Both the position numbers and the translations under genes were made by a program. 51,577 nt of DNA, taken from the NCBI RefSeq assembly GCF_022171985.1, contig NZ_JAJVHF010000018.1:1-51577 (forward strand), read 5' to 3'. Positions 7,819 to 17,256 of the stretch are shown piece by piece (the stretch's first letter is position 1; every line of letters begins with the position of its first letter). The notes under the pieces were generated by a model. It made no database searches and had not been told where the DNA came from. It was given only the letters and a program-made list of their open reading frames with translations. This stretch comes from Huaxiibacter chinensis (GTDB taxonomy: Bacteria > Pseudomonadota > Gammaproteobacteria > Enterobacterales > Enterobacteriaceae).

Positions 7819-8325
7819 ATGAAAGATTTAACTCAACTACTCAGCAGCTTAAAGAGGTTGATGGTTGCAGATCACTACCCTTTAGCCAGCCCGGTAGCCC
7901 CGGAAGTCTTGAAAGACTTAATCTGCAATCCGCCTCCAGTGGAGTGGGCAGATCACAAAAAGAGCGCCTATATAGATATACAGAAACTCATTAAAACCAG
8001 GCTTGATTATGCCCAAGTGTTTAATGCTATGGATGGTTTTGAGTACAACGGACTTACGTTTTATAACCTTGTTCAGGCAGAGAACGAAAATCTATTGTGG
8101 TCAAATATTTACATACGCAACTTTGAAGCACGAGACAATGAAATCTACGTTGACCCAAATCTCACTGATAAGGTGTTAATCGGAGAAGATGGCATGTCAC
8201 TTTTCGCTTATAGTTTTGCAGACGACTGCTTTCAGATAAGAGACAAAGCATCTACTGATTATGTTATTGAATCTCATACAGAGTTTGATAGATTTTTGTC
8301 TTCACTGATTCAAACCGTCAGTTGA
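7819..8325 (+). CDS. YrhA/SUKH-like immunity protein
   Basis: 168 aa, soluble and acidic. Its layout resembles E. coli YrhA and SMI1/KNR4 (SUKH) proteins: an N-terminal helical part, then FNAMDGFEYNGLTFYNL and the strand-rich LIGEDGMSLFAYSFADDCFQI and SHTEFDRFLSSLI. SUKH proteins are the commonest immunity proteins of nuclease toxins. It starts 9 bp after the HNH toxin gene and is followed by a strong terminator, so the two form a closed bicistron. The predicted role is to bind and block the HNH domain in the plasmid-bearing cell. Confidence 0.72.
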   Translation: MKDLTQLLSSLKRLMVADHYPLASPVAPEVLKDLICNPPPVEWADHKKSAYIDIQKLIKTRLDYAQVFNAMDGFEYNGLTFYNLVQAENENLLWSNIYIRNFEARDNEIYVDPNLTDKVLIGEDGMSLFAYSFADDCFQIRDKASTDYVIESHTEFDRFLSSLIQTVS

Positions 8326-8355
8326 ATGTTCCGCAAGAGCGGTACTTCTGAAAAA

Positions 8356-8384
8356 AAGGCCGCAAACACATACTTTGCGGCCTT
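8356..8384. terminator. Bidirectional intrinsic terminator
   Basis: An 11-bp perfect stem, AAGGCCGCAAA (8356-8366) with TTTGCGGCCTT (8374-8384) and a 7-base loop, is preceded by an A-run and followed by TTAATTGTTT. It lies between the convergent immunity gene and trhG, and would end the toxin-immunity transcript and possibly also the trh transcript. Confidence 0.88.
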
Positions 8385-8447
8385 AATTGTTTAGCAGTAA
8401 TTTACAATCTATTGATAGTCATTTCAGGAGGTTATATTCAACCTCCC

Positions 8448-11400
8448 TTATTTTTTATTTTCATTAAGCCACTGATCCGCTTTATCGACACGTGACTGGT
8501 AAGGCTCATTTGTGTTGCTCAGCTCTGACTTCATGTACTGAATGAATTCATCTGCTTTCTGAGGCCCAAAGCGTGGGTCATCCGTCAATTGCTGCCGGAT
8601 AGCCCTTTCAGAGTTCTGCGCTGCATTCGCATAAGTCGAAACGCCGTCGCTGCTAATACTCTGATACCGGTCACTTACAGCTGCGACGCCATCAGACATC
8701 TGCATGTGATTAAGGACTTTACCCTGGAGAGAATCAGGCATATTTGCAGGGTTAGAGGCATCATTTGCTATCGATGTCTGGGTTTGAAGGATGCCCGCTC
8801 CCGTAAGCATCTCATTTACCGGTTTCGCCCCAACGCTGGTTAGCGTATCCGAAACAAATTGCTGGCCCCCGAGTAGCGCACCAGAAATCGCGCCCCGCTC
8901 AGTGTTGGCCTCTATCTTTTCCCCAACCAAGCGATCTGTGACGGTCTGAGTGCGGTTACCAACGAGACCACCGCCCGACCCACCTTCTCCCAGGTTTGCC
9001 CGTACGACTGACTCAAGTGAACCATCAGCTCTGTTATGAGTGTTGAAACTGCTATGGATGCTCTTAACGTCATTCATACTCCAGTTAACGTTATAGTTAC
9101 CCAGTTCATTAAGGATCTTCTGGGTATCCGCTTTGAGCTGCTCTCTTTCGGCACCGGTAGCCATGGTGCTGGCACCATAGGTAAAGACAGCTTGCTGTGC
9201 CAATTCAGCTCGCTTATCGTCCCGGCTTAAGTTCGGGTTGTTGGCAACACGACTAAAGTAGTTATCAGTGTTATTAGATAAGCCACGAACTTGCCCGCTC
9301 TGATACATACTGTTCAAAGCAGTGGCTCGTTGATCCATTCCATCACCAACCACCCGACCTCCAACCTTTTCCAGATCGTTAAATGTGCCTTCTGCATTTC
9401 TGACATCCTGACCCGAATTGACGACTTTCTCTACACCCTGATTATTCAGTACAGGTCCATTCTTTTCGAGAGAATTAAGCACATTCCTTTCTTCATCAGA
9501 ATAAGTGCGGCCCACGTTGTTGTTATGTATTCCCTGAATATCGCCTTTGCCCGCGTTATCAAGGTTATACGGAGTAAAGCCAGCTTCACTTTTTCCAGGG
9601 ACATGCTGTGTCGCGTCCTGAGCGTTGGAGGAAAGACCGAGTTTAGCCTGCGAATCTACACTTCCACCCAGTTCCCCTACGCGTGACGCACTCATCACGC
9701 CAGACGTATTTACGCTGTCAGGAGTTCTATCCTGTGCCTGAGTGATAGTATTAATTCCTGACCCGTCACCTGAAATTCTGTCGAGCTGATTGGTGATAGG
9801 TAGCAGCTGCTGTGCATTACCACCGAAGTCGGAAACCAGACTTTTAAGCAGGCTGGAGGTTTCACGGAGATCCTGTTTATTACTTTCGGCCGTCTCTCCC
9901 CGGGCGGTATCAATCGCAATTTTTTGCTCACTGAAATCTCGGGTTGCAGCCACAAGCGCGTCAGTACGTTGAAGCTGCGATCCAAGCTGATTACTGGCCT
10001 TGAAGGTATCGTTATAGGAGTTGAATTTCTCCATAAACGCATTCTCATCCAGCCCATTCTTACGAGCAAAATTCCTTACATCATCATCACTGAAGTTTTT
10101 GTTGCGAATAGAATCGGAGAACCTGTCCAGGTTAATGCTTTGTTTAGAATCAAGGCTCATTCCACTATTGGAGCTTGCGTTAGTCGAAACCGATGTAGAA
10201 ATATTTTGCGCCATCGTCTGTGTCGCCTGGTTCATTTTCGACGATGCTTCTTTAAACGCATTAGTATTGGATATCTGATCGCTGCTTACCTGAGACGCCG
10301 CTTTACTGAACTGGTCAGTTAACGCAGAATCCTGGCTAAGCTGATTCGTGATTGCTTTTGAAAGGTCATTTGAAAGCGAGTCACTGCCTGTATTGGTCTT
10401 AGATGCACCGCTACTCAATTGCCCTGCTACAGCCGCTTTCAGCCCGGCTCCATTGCCAGTTCCAACACCTCCATTAAGCCCAGCGTTGAGAATAACATTT
10501 GAAGCAATGCTGGCCATCTGAGACGCACTCACCCCATGTTTCGTTGCAATACCTTCTGCTACAGAGGCACCAATCTTATCCGAGATCTGCTTCATTGTTT
10601 GCAGGTTGGTTGAGAACTGCTGGCTCGACTGTCCTGACCTTCCAATTTCGCTCATCTGACTGTAACCAGCCTGGAATGAATTACTTGCCGCACTCATAAC
10701 TGATGAGGTTACAGCTGATCCTTGTCCCTGGCTGTTAGCGATACTTGAACCAGCATTCCACATTCCAAGACGGAAATTACTTGAATCAACTGCGCCGCCA
10801 TCGCTGTATCCCTGACCGGTACTGGTTAAGGCGGTTCGTGTCACGTCACCAAATGAAGATTTACCGCTGTTAGGGCCATCCCATACTTTGGGCGTTACAT
10901 GACCAGTATCCACCGGCGCATCGGGGGTCACTCCCTTAACCGCATTCATCATCGGGTGAATCGACTGTGTCATCAGGAATAATGTGAGTACCGGAATCAG
11001 AGCATAGAGGGCGGAAGCAACAGACAGGTATGAACTGTATGTTTCCGCAAGCCCTGGGAGTCCCATCCACGTGACGGCATTATTCTGGCTGTTGAGGGTG
11101 CTCCAGGTATCCAAGTCGGCCGTCGCGACTTTCTTCACATACGCGTTGACCATTACTGCCGTAAGCGGCCACATATTCACGAAGAGGATAAGTTGCAAAT
11201 ATTTCGCCGCAGCGGCAACACCATTACCACCTAACGCCAGCAGCATAAGCAAAGCAAATGGAGCAACCATATAAGCAAACATTTCAAGGAATGCGATTGC
11301 TGCTCCCGACAGTTGTAACCACAACTGGCCCTGTGAAGCCATTGTGTTGGTTCGCTTCAGAGAAGCCTCAAACAACTGCATATCGGAAGCCAGACCGAGT

Positions 11401-12398
11401 GGGGTCTTATATTTGCTTGCGCCATTTCTGAGCTCATTCATAATGAACAGGTTCAGGGTGGCGTCATACGAACCAATAGCCTTACCGTACATACCATTTG
11501 CTGACGCCATAACATCAGTAAAGCTTGCGCCGGTAGGTGCACCATTTGCTTCGTCTGGAGTAAGGATGCCGTTTGTCTGTCCTATAAGGGAAATAGTCTG
11601 GCGAGCTTCAGCTGTACTGGTAACCTGTTTCACAGTTGACCAGACCTCATCACACGTACCAGATTTTGAACCGTTAGCGCCAACAATACTGGCAGAGGCA
11701 TTCTTCAGTGCGCCTTTCATCGCCTGATTAATCCGGTCCATGCTATCTGCCAGATTAGCTGAGAAAATATCGTTAAAAATAGTTTCTTTACCGGCAATAT
11801 TTGCGCTTGAGTTTTGGGTAGCCTTCAGGCAGTTGTATGCAAGAGACTGAACGGTAGCACATACGTTCATTGGCCCTAGCCCGCTGGCCGGTTCAGGAAA
11901 TGCGGAACAGTAGCCCTGGCTATCGCCGCCCCATTGCAAAAACTTCACGAATCGGATCATCGGACCGAGGGTGATGTCATCGTCCAGAGTTGTTGCAGAC
12001 AGGTCCACCGGAGAAAGCGGATCAAACGCTGTTTTATAATCCTTCAGCAAACCCTGGCTTAAGTTAGTGGTGACGGTTGCCATCGCAGCAATAAAAATTG
12101 GAATTCCGTCGACGTTTCTGACCTCTCCCGACTTTACAGATTCAATAGTTACATCCACTCGAACCATTGCCATCATGAAAAGGATCAACCCCAAAAACCA
12201 GGAGAAAAACGGTAATTCATTTTTGGTCGGAGCCTGAAGCCATAGCCACGTTTTATAGAATAGGCTCACACCTGCTACAACGGCGGCCGTGGTCAGGAAC
12301 TCTTTTACACCAGTATATTGAGAAAAGATCAGGGCAATACCGGTAAAAGCCGACCAGACAAAATCAATATCACCCAGGGTATATATGTTGTAATCCAT
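8448..12398 (-). CDS. trhG: TrhG/TraG-like mating-pair stabilisation protein
   Basis: A very large (1316 aa) polytopic protein. Membrane helices cluster at about 10-85 and again at 355-480 (LQLSGAAIAFLEMFAYMVAPF and SALYALIPVLTLFLMT). The remaining 800 residues are a Ser/Gln/Asn-rich, helix-prone region facing the periplasm. F TraG has the same plan (938 aa): the N-terminal part helps assemble the pilus and the C-terminal part stabilises mating pairs and meets entry-exclusion proteins. It follows trhH with an 8-bp gap and an AGGT ribosome site. It is the last gene of trhF-trhH-trhG. The C-terminal region is longer than in F. Confidence 0.9.
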   Translation of the reverse strand: MDYNIYTLGDIDFVWSAFTGIALIFSQYTGVKEFLTTAAVVAGVSLFYKTWLWLQAPTKNELPFFSWFLGLILFMMAMVRVDVTIESVKSGEVRNVDGIPIFIAAMATVTTNLSQGLLKDYKTAFDPLSPVDLSATTLDDDITLGPMIRFVKFLQWGGDSQGYCSAFPEPASGLGPMNVCATVQSLAYNCLKATQNSSANIAGKETIFNDIFSANLADSMDRINQAMKGALKNASASIVGANGSKSGTCDEVWSTVKQVTSTAEARQTISLIGQTNGILTPDEANGAPTGASFTDVMASANGMYGKAIGSYDATLNLFIMNELRNGASKYKTPLGLASDMQLFEASLKRTNTMASQGQLWLQLSGAAIAFLEMFAYMVAPFALLMLLALGGNGVAAAAKYLQLILFVNMWPLTAVMVNAYVKKVATADLDTWSTLNSQNNAVTWMGLPGLAETYSSYLSVASALYALIPVLTLFLMTQSIHPMMNAVKGVTPDAPVDTGHVTPKVWDGPNSGKSSFGDVTRTALTSTGQGYSDGGAVDSSNFRLGMWNAGSSIANSQGQGSAVTSSVMSAASNSFQAGYSQMSEIGRSGQSSQQFSTNLQTMKQISDKIGASVAEGIATKHGVSASQMASIASNVILNAGLNGGVGTGNGAGLKAAVAGQLSSGASKTNTGSDSLSNDLSKAITNQLSQDSALTDQFSKAASQVSSDQISNTNAFKEASSKMNQATQTMAQNISTSVSTNASSNSGMSLDSKQSINLDRFSDSIRNKNFSDDDVRNFARKNGLDENAFMEKFNSYNDTFKASNQLGSQLQRTDALVAATRDFSEQKIAIDTARGETAESNKQDLRETSSLLKSLVSDFGGNAQQLLPITNQLDRISGDGSGINTITQAQDRTPDSVNTSGVMSASRVGELGGSVDSQAKLGLSSNAQDATQHVPGKSEAGFTPYNLDNAGKGDIQGIHNNNVGRTYSDEERNVLNSLEKNGPVLNNQGVEKVVNSGQDVRNAEGTFNDLEKVGGRVVGDGMDQRATALNSMYQSGQVRGLSNNTDNYFSRVANNPNLSRDDKRAELAQQAVFTYGASTMATGAEREQLKADTQKILNELGNYNVNWSMNDVKSIHSSFNTHNRADGSLESVVRANLGEGGSGGGLVGNRTQTVTDRLVGEKIEANTERGAISGALLGGQQFVSDTLTSVGAKPVNEMLTGAGILQTQTSIANDASNPANMPDSLQGKVLNHMQMSDGVAAVSDRYQSISSDGVSTYANAAQNSERAIRQQLTDDPRFGPQKADEFIQYMKSELSNTNEPYQSRVDKADQWLNENKK

Positions 12399-12406
12399 GT
12401 CAGACC

Positions 12407-13822
12407 TCAGTTACGTGTGCCACGAATACTTTCAGTGAAAGCCTTCCGTTGCAGGCGACGGTTATCCCAGGTTGAAATGACGTCCGAGCTGGTACCGACC
12501 TGGCTGTGCGATAGCTCATAGGCGGCTTTAACCTGTTTTGAGAGATTGTCTGTTAATCGGTTGAGATCATCCCTTTTACCCGACAGCGACTCACTCGGTA
12601 TGCTCATGGTTGAAATTTTGGCCTCAACCTGGCGCAACATGTTGATTACGAGGCTCGTCGCAGCAATAGTGCTGATGTCCTGAATGTATGCGTACCCTTC
12701 CGGTGCTTCGAATGTTTGCAAAGAGTCGATAATGGTCGGGATGCCGATATAGGAGATAATGCGTAATTCATCATCTGAAACACGAACGTCGTTGATGATT
12801 TTTTTCTGTACGTTTAAAAGAAGATCAGAAATGGTATCCTTCAATCCCTTAAAACCACCGTCATTAACTTCTGACATGACAAGGCACTGAGCCTTTCGTG
12901 GGGATGATGGATCTGGTGCCGGAGAACACTTGAGCATTTTAATTGATCCGCCAGCTGGTGGCCCCATGATGTAATCCGTGACAGTCATGGTAGACGGGCG
13001 GACTTCCATTCCCGCTTTTTCGCCTTTGCTATCCCAGTTGATAATGACAGTACCTACGAGAGACATAAGTTGTTCTGCCAGTTTATAACCGGATAACTCC
13101 GTTACCCCTCCGATGTTCATCGTTCCCTTATCAATATCCATGAACGACATATAGAAGAGGTTACCACTGAATTTTTCAGCGAACTCTTCGGGATCCTTTG
13201 CTTTAACCTGAGAAGTGACAGCTTCAGGTGACTTTGTCATCGATGAGCCAAAATCAGGAATAAGACCATTAATCGATCCCAGAATTGAGGCTGGTCCAGA
13301 GCTAACTGAGTTAGCGAACTGGCTTGGCGTACCCACGTTTTCAGAAAGGAAAGAGTAAGTTGCATTGCATGAATCTTTCGCAAATTTATTTAGCGCTTGC
13401 AGTTTGTTTTGGATGTCATTAATCGTTGCAGCACAGTCAGCACAAATAGCTGAAACAGCAACGTTAAAAGCATAGATAGCCGCACCCTGGGCAATACCAC
13501 GGGCCACCTGCACAAGCTGGTCCCCGTTGATCATGCTGAAGGACCCAAGAAAAACGTCAATACCGTTACAACCGACAGAAGCTTTTGGAAACGACATGGA
13601 AACAAGGTTGGTATTAACGTTTGTTGTTCGGTAAGACATTGACCCGCCAACTATGCCTGTACGGGTTGCTGTGGAAAAGGTGGCCGGGCTGGTAGACGTC
13701 ATCATGCCATTGAAAATGTTACGCATTGCGTTGTCTGCATTTGCAGTCGGGGCTAAAATTGCAGCACAAACAGAAAGAGACAAAAGTAACTTTTTGAAGT
13801 TGAAAACGGCATTACTGCGCAT
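12407..13822 (-). CDS. trhH: TrhH/TraH-like mating-pair assembly protein
   Basis: 471 aa from the ATG at 13822. I prefer this start over 13885 because GGAGG lies 5 bp upstream and a Sec signal peptide then follows at once (FKKLLLSLSVCAAILAPTANA). The body matches the TraH family: MRNIFNGMM near the mature start, VGCNGIDVFLGSFSMINGDQL, and a CADCAATINDIQ segment with paired Cys. TraH is a periplasmic and outer-membrane assembly factor needed for pilus extension, and depends on disulfide bonds. The start overlaps the end of trhF by 11 bp. The palindrome AAAAGTAACTTTT lies within the first 14 codons. Confidence 0.92.
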   Translation of the reverse strand: MRSNAVFNFKKLLLSLSVCAAILAPTANADNAMRNIFNGMMTSTSPATFSTATRTGIVGGSMSYRTTNVNTNLVSMSFPKASVGCNGIDVFLGSFSMINGDQLVQVARGIAQGAAIYAFNVAVSAICADCAATINDIQNKLQALNKFAKDSCNATYSFLSENVGTPSQFANSVSSGPASILGSINGLIPDFGSSMTKSPEAVTSQVKAKDPEEFAEKFSGNLFYMSFMDIDKGTMNIGGVTELSGYKLAEQLMSLVGTVIINWDSKGEKAGMEVRPSTMTVTDYIMGPPAGGSIKMLKCSPAPDPSSPRKAQCLVMSEVNDGGFKGLKDTISDLLLNVQKKIINDVRVSDDELRIISYIGIPTIIDSLQTFEAPEGYAYIQDISTIAATSLVINMLRQVEAKISTMSIPSESLSGKRDDLNRLTDNLSKQVKAAYELSHSQVGTSSDVISTWDNRRLQRKAFTESIRGTRN

Positions 13823-14858
13823 AAGTGCCTCCAAAACTGCCGCCAGCATTGAGATAATTGACCGGATCGGCCGTAGGCATGTCATAGCCTTCGAGTTTTT
13901 GGTCCATTATTTTTTGAAGTAGGAATGGGTCTGATTCCATTTCGGATTTATTAACGGTAATAACGCCATCATCGCCGATGGTATATTGCCTTTTAATATC
14001 TAGAGTTGACTGGAACGAAGCGTCATCGATCAGATTCATGCCCTTCGCGGCAAGTATAATAGTGTTCTTTAATTCATCAGCGGAGATCATGCCTTCACTA
14101 ATGCGCTGAGCTGATGTCCCATCCTTTGAAACCAGGAAAATTGTAGGTACCTCTCGAATTTTAAATTGATCAATAATTTGTGCGTTGGGGATGTTAAAAT
14201 CCTGAAAAAGGCCATTATGCAATGGCCTTCCATCCATACTGATTGGAAGAATATCTACCGAATAATAGTTCTGCATAAATTGAAGTATTTGGCTTTCTTC
14301 GTGGCAAAACTGGCAAGTACTCTGGAAAAAGAAAAATAAACCTGACTTAGTAAAGATATCTTTCATTACCGTTTGCTGATTTTTTTCAACAACAGTGCGG
14401 TGAGCATCCAGTGCCACCTTTTCCACTGGTTGCCTGCGTTTTTCAGACATCATCGGGTTTTTAAGAAAATAATCTTTTGATTTGTCAGAAAAACGCGTAC
14501 TGATATCCAGCATTAACCTTTGCGCCGTGTAATAACGTGATAGATTTTCTGCGGTAGGGTTATCCATTGCCTGCGTTAACAGTCGAGGCATATTCTCTTT
14601 TAGCCATTTTGAATTTAAATCTACCATTTCCTCTTTTGAAGGCGAGCTAGCAGCACCGGTTGGTGGCAAAACCTCTTCTTCTTCAGCTTCGCTTTTTTTA
14701 GCAGGATCGTCATACCAGAAGAAACCCTTCTTATAAGCCTGGCCAGATACAAAGGGCGTATCTTTTATTAGGGGTTGCTCAGGGCTGGCGTGGGCACCAG
14801 TAATTACCAAAGACATAAGCAAAACCATCTTTGAAGGCGCTAATGCAATACGAGTCAT
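13812..14858 (-). CDS. trhF: TrhF/TraF-like thioredoxin-fold assembly protein
   Basis: 348 aa with a signal peptide (cleavage after AHA, residue 24) and the TraF hallmark GFFWYDDP at 45-52. A C-terminal thioredoxin domain (about 160-300) carries C182-Q-F-C185 after LFFFFQST and a cis-Pro VPTIF loop. F TraF lacks the CXXC pair; here it is present, so this protein may be redox active, perhaps helping TrhH. A GGAGA ribosome site precedes the ATG. It is the first gene of trhF-trhH-trhG. Confidence 0.92.
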   Translation of the reverse strand: MTRIALAPSKMVLLMSLVITGAHASPEQPLIKDTPFVSGQAYKKGFFWYDDPAKKSEAEEEEVLPPTGAASSPSKEEMVDLNSKWLKENMPRLLTQAMDNPTAENLSRYYTAQRLMLDISTRFSDKSKDYFLKNPMMSEKRRQPVEKVALDAHRTVVEKNQQTVMKDIFTKSGLFFFFQSTCQFCHEESQILQFMQNYYSVDILPISMDGRPLHNGLFQDFNIPNAQIIDQFKIREVPTIFLVSKDGTSAQRISEGMISADELKNTIILAAKGMNLIDDASFQSTLDIKRQYTIGDDGVITVNKSEMESDPFLLQKIMDQKLEGYDMPTADPVNYLNAGGSFGGTYAQ

Positions 14859-15449
14859 AGACCGTTCTCCTTTTCTGATGCGGTTATGATGGCATACAAA
14901 AAAAAGGTTAGAGCTCGTATAGCATGGTCGTTTTTATGTTGAAAAGGACGGAAAAGGAGTGCTGACTAAGAAGATAGTCTCGGTGATGGAAAGATCATCC
15001 ATCTTGCACGTTGTCAAAAATCCGGTGTAACAAAAACATGGTTTTATCGAATATCTAAAAGCAAATATTGCTTTGAAAACAGGTGTATTTAGAGCTGAAA
15101 AAAATCATCACAAGTAATGCTGTTTCTATATTTCAAAAAAGGAATAGCTAAGGATCAAAGAAGCGAACTTAGACAAGAATATAAAATATATTAATTGAAA
15201 GCGATTAAGAAGTCGTCATGCATAGAAGGTTTTGAGAACCTAAGTAGTTTTACGTTTTCAACAGAAAAAAAGGTGCACATTTTTGGAACGAAGAAAAACT
15301 GAATAAAGAAAAATCAAATTATATCTTTACTTGTCAAGAGTTGATATTTAAGTTGTAACTAATATTTGATTGTAAAGCAAACAACAGAATTTGACTTAAG
15401 TCAATATTTAGATTCAGACAAGGCAAGTTTCGCGATATCTTTTTTAAAT
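14859..15449. other. 590-bp AT-rich intergenic region upstream of trhF
   Basis: No convincing gene in either strand; short frames here have poor composition and no ribosome sites. The segment is AT-rich with long A-runs, which suits H-NS-type silencing (known for IncHI plasmids). It should contain the promoter of trhFHG and the 3' end of the regulator transcript. No copy of the dispersed palindrome was found in it. Confidence 0.6.
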
Positions 15450-15962
15450 TTAATCTAATTCTTCTTGAGAATACCTCTCTATGGCTGAAGCAGTTGAAGA
15501 TAATCTGCAACGTGGACAATGAGCATCATTTGTCACTGGCACAATGTATGGGCGTTTACATTTTTCGCAGGCACCTAGTTCTTCAATTTCTTTCATAGAA
15601 GTAAGGATTTCTATTATTTTATTAACTTCCGGTGCGCATACAAAGTATCCCAGATTATGAAGGACACTCATTATTCGGTTGAAGTCAATTTGCCGAAAAC
15701 TCGCTTCCGGATTTATTGGATCAAAACCAAAATAGTTAACTGCGACATCAATAACAGCAGAAAAGGCTCGGCGGTTATCTGTGCGTTTGCTCCAGCCCCG
15801 GATACCTTTTTTGAGTTTTGTTTTTGCACCAGGCTCAAAATCGATATTTTCAGCAACATGATTACCGTACAAAATTCGTATTGTATTTTTATTTGCCCCA
15901 AGCGACATAGTTCTTGCTGCTCGCAATAGAGCATTAGCTTTTGTTTGATCGACCTTTGCCAT
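15450..15962 (-). CDS. FlhC-like transcriptional activator of transfer genes
   Basis: 170 aa. The C-terminal zinc ribbon CEKC-13-CPRC (Cys132, 135, 149, 152), the N-terminal helical part and the size resemble FlhC (192 aa) and its mobile-element relatives SetC and AcaC, which switch on conjugation. R27 transfer needs two activators, TrhR and TrhY, encoded near oriT. This gene and the 266-aa gene before it, separated by one base, sit in that position. AAGG lies upstream of the ATG. The homology to FlhC is by pattern and not proven. The 15334-15519 stretch holds no separate gene. Confidence 0.65.
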   Translation of the reverse strand: MAKVDQTKANALLRAARTMSLGANKNTIRILYGNHVAENIDFEPGAKTKLKKGIRGWSKRTDNRRAFSAVIDVAVNYFGFDPINPEASFRQIDFNRIMSVLHNLGYFVCAPEVNKIIEILTSMKEIEELGACEKCKRPYIVPVTNDAHCPRCRLSSTASAIERYSQEELD

Positions 15963-15963
15963 A

Positions 15964-16764
15964 TCAATAATCCTTTAACATAACTTTATTTGTTAAAGTG
16001 TTGAACACATCCTGACGGTGACTGGTGAACATAGTGTCATAACGTAATAGTTCCATCAAATCATCACTAACTTTTCCTAACCGGATGTCAGCAGACAATT
16101 CATAAGCCCAGGCAAAAACTTTCGTTTTAAGTGAAACACTCTCTTCAATATGCCCTTGTGAGAAAGCAATTGTACGTGGGAAAAGAACGACATCGTTAAT
16201 TGTTTTTAACGATGAATAACCAATGTCTTTAATAGCATCAGCTGTAGTTGGTTTTAAACCAAAGAAAATACTTACAAACTCTGGTGCGAGCATTGAGATA
16301 AAGAACACCTGCATAAAGTAGTCATTCTGTATATCAACACATTTAGAACGCAACTCATGAATCTTCTTGGGATTATAGATATCCACTGTACCATTCAGAA
16401 AAGTCACTTTTTCACCGGCATCGTAAATACCATAGTCAATATCATTTGTATCATATTCACGAATTACATTGGAATCACCGTCCAAGACCGCAGAAAAAAA
16501 CCTCTCCCATGTAATTTCCTTTCCGAGTGTACGCGGAACCAAAAAACTACCTGGACGTGTTTCCACTTCAAAAGCTAAATCAGCGGCTGTACTAAATCCT
16601 TTCCCAAATAGGCGACGCTGGAGAAGAGGAGTCCCAGTTTGATATGCAGAAGATCCATGCACAGGCAATAACATTAAAAATGCACGGTAACTACGAATAA
16701 GCGAAATCTCAGTGCGGAAAAGTTTACCGAGTAAGCTACGAGTTAAATTATCAGATTCTGACAT
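15964..16764 (-). CDS. Putative transfer regulator, partner of FlhC-like gene
   Basis: 266 aa, soluble and mainly helical, without recognisable motifs. It is the first gene of the leftward pair flanking the oriT candidate and ends one base before the FlhC-like gene, so the products probably act together. By position it may correspond to one of the R27 activators TrhR or TrhY. It is much larger than FlhD (about 120 aa), so a direct FlhD match is unlikely. AAGGA lies about 11 bp before the ATG. A palindrome variant AAAAGTCACTTTT sits in the coding sequence at 16399, and a full palindrome 75 bp upstream of the gene. Confidence 0.6.
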   Translation of the reverse strand: MSESDNLTRSLLGKLFRTEISLIRSYRAFLMLLPVHGSSAYQTGTPLLQRRLFGKGFSTAADLAFEVETRPGSFLVPRTLGKEITWERFFSAVLDGDSNVIREYDTNDIDYGIYDAGEKVTFLNGTVDIYNPKKIHELRSKCVDIQNDYFMQVFFISMLAPEFVSIFFGLKPTTADAIKDIGYSSLKTINDVVLFPRTIAFSQGHIEESVSLKTKVFAWAYELSADIRLGKVSDDLMELLRYDTMFTSHRQDVFNTLTNKVMLKDY

Positions 16765-17092
16765 GTGCTGATTGTCCTTGCGCCATTACAATTGTTCAAA
16801 TCTTCAACATGGATTTTTTGTTAGGTGTTCGGTAGGGTGAAAAGTAACTTTTAGTATTTTCTTAAGGCTTGAATAAGCCTTAAATCTATCCCTTCAACCA
16901 CACCGCTTACTTGTAACACTTTTTAACCAAACTAACCAGAATTTTATCAAAAATTCCTGCGCATGCTAACGAAATGTGAAGCGATTAAAAAAAAACCTAA
17001 ATCCAGCCCCTCCCAACGTTGGATTAGAATAACGACGTCTTTCACTGACCGTCATAAACTGACATTTTTACTTTTCATCAACCTCATGCTTA

Positions 17093-17256
17093 CATAGGAT
17101 CACTAAACAAAGAAAAGTGACCCTATGAATGCCTCACATAGGGTCACTTATGTTTGAAAAGTGACCCTATGTAATGTCGTCATAGGGTCACTTTTTATAA
17201 AAGTGTCACTATGGACAAAGTTCCATAGGGTCATTTTTTTTGGAAAAGTGGCACTA
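17093..17256. repeat. Alternating inverted-repeat array AAAAGTGACCCTATG
   Basis: A 15-bp unit occurs eight times with alternating orientation: CATAGGATCACT (17093), AAAAGTGACCCTATG (17113), CATAGGGTCACTT (17137), AAAAGTGACCCTATG (17157), CATAGGGTCACTTTT (17181), AAAAGTGTCACTATG (17199), CATAGGGTCATTTT (17224) and AAAAGTGGCACTA (17244). Start-to-start spacing is 18-25 bp, about two helical turns. The inner copies are exact and the outer ones decayed. Adjacent units can fold into three hairpins. Likely a multi-site binding array for a relaxosome or regulatory protein. Confidence 0.9.

Noticed and set aside
17093..17256. Repeat array as replication iterons
   Set aside because: Iterons normally lie in one direction next to a rep gene; these alternate in orientation and no rep gene is present, so oriT or operator is preferred.
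17093..17256. Repeat array as a CRISPR
   Set aside because: Units are 15 bp, inverted and separated by only 3-10 bp; no spacers of CRISPR size and no cas genes.
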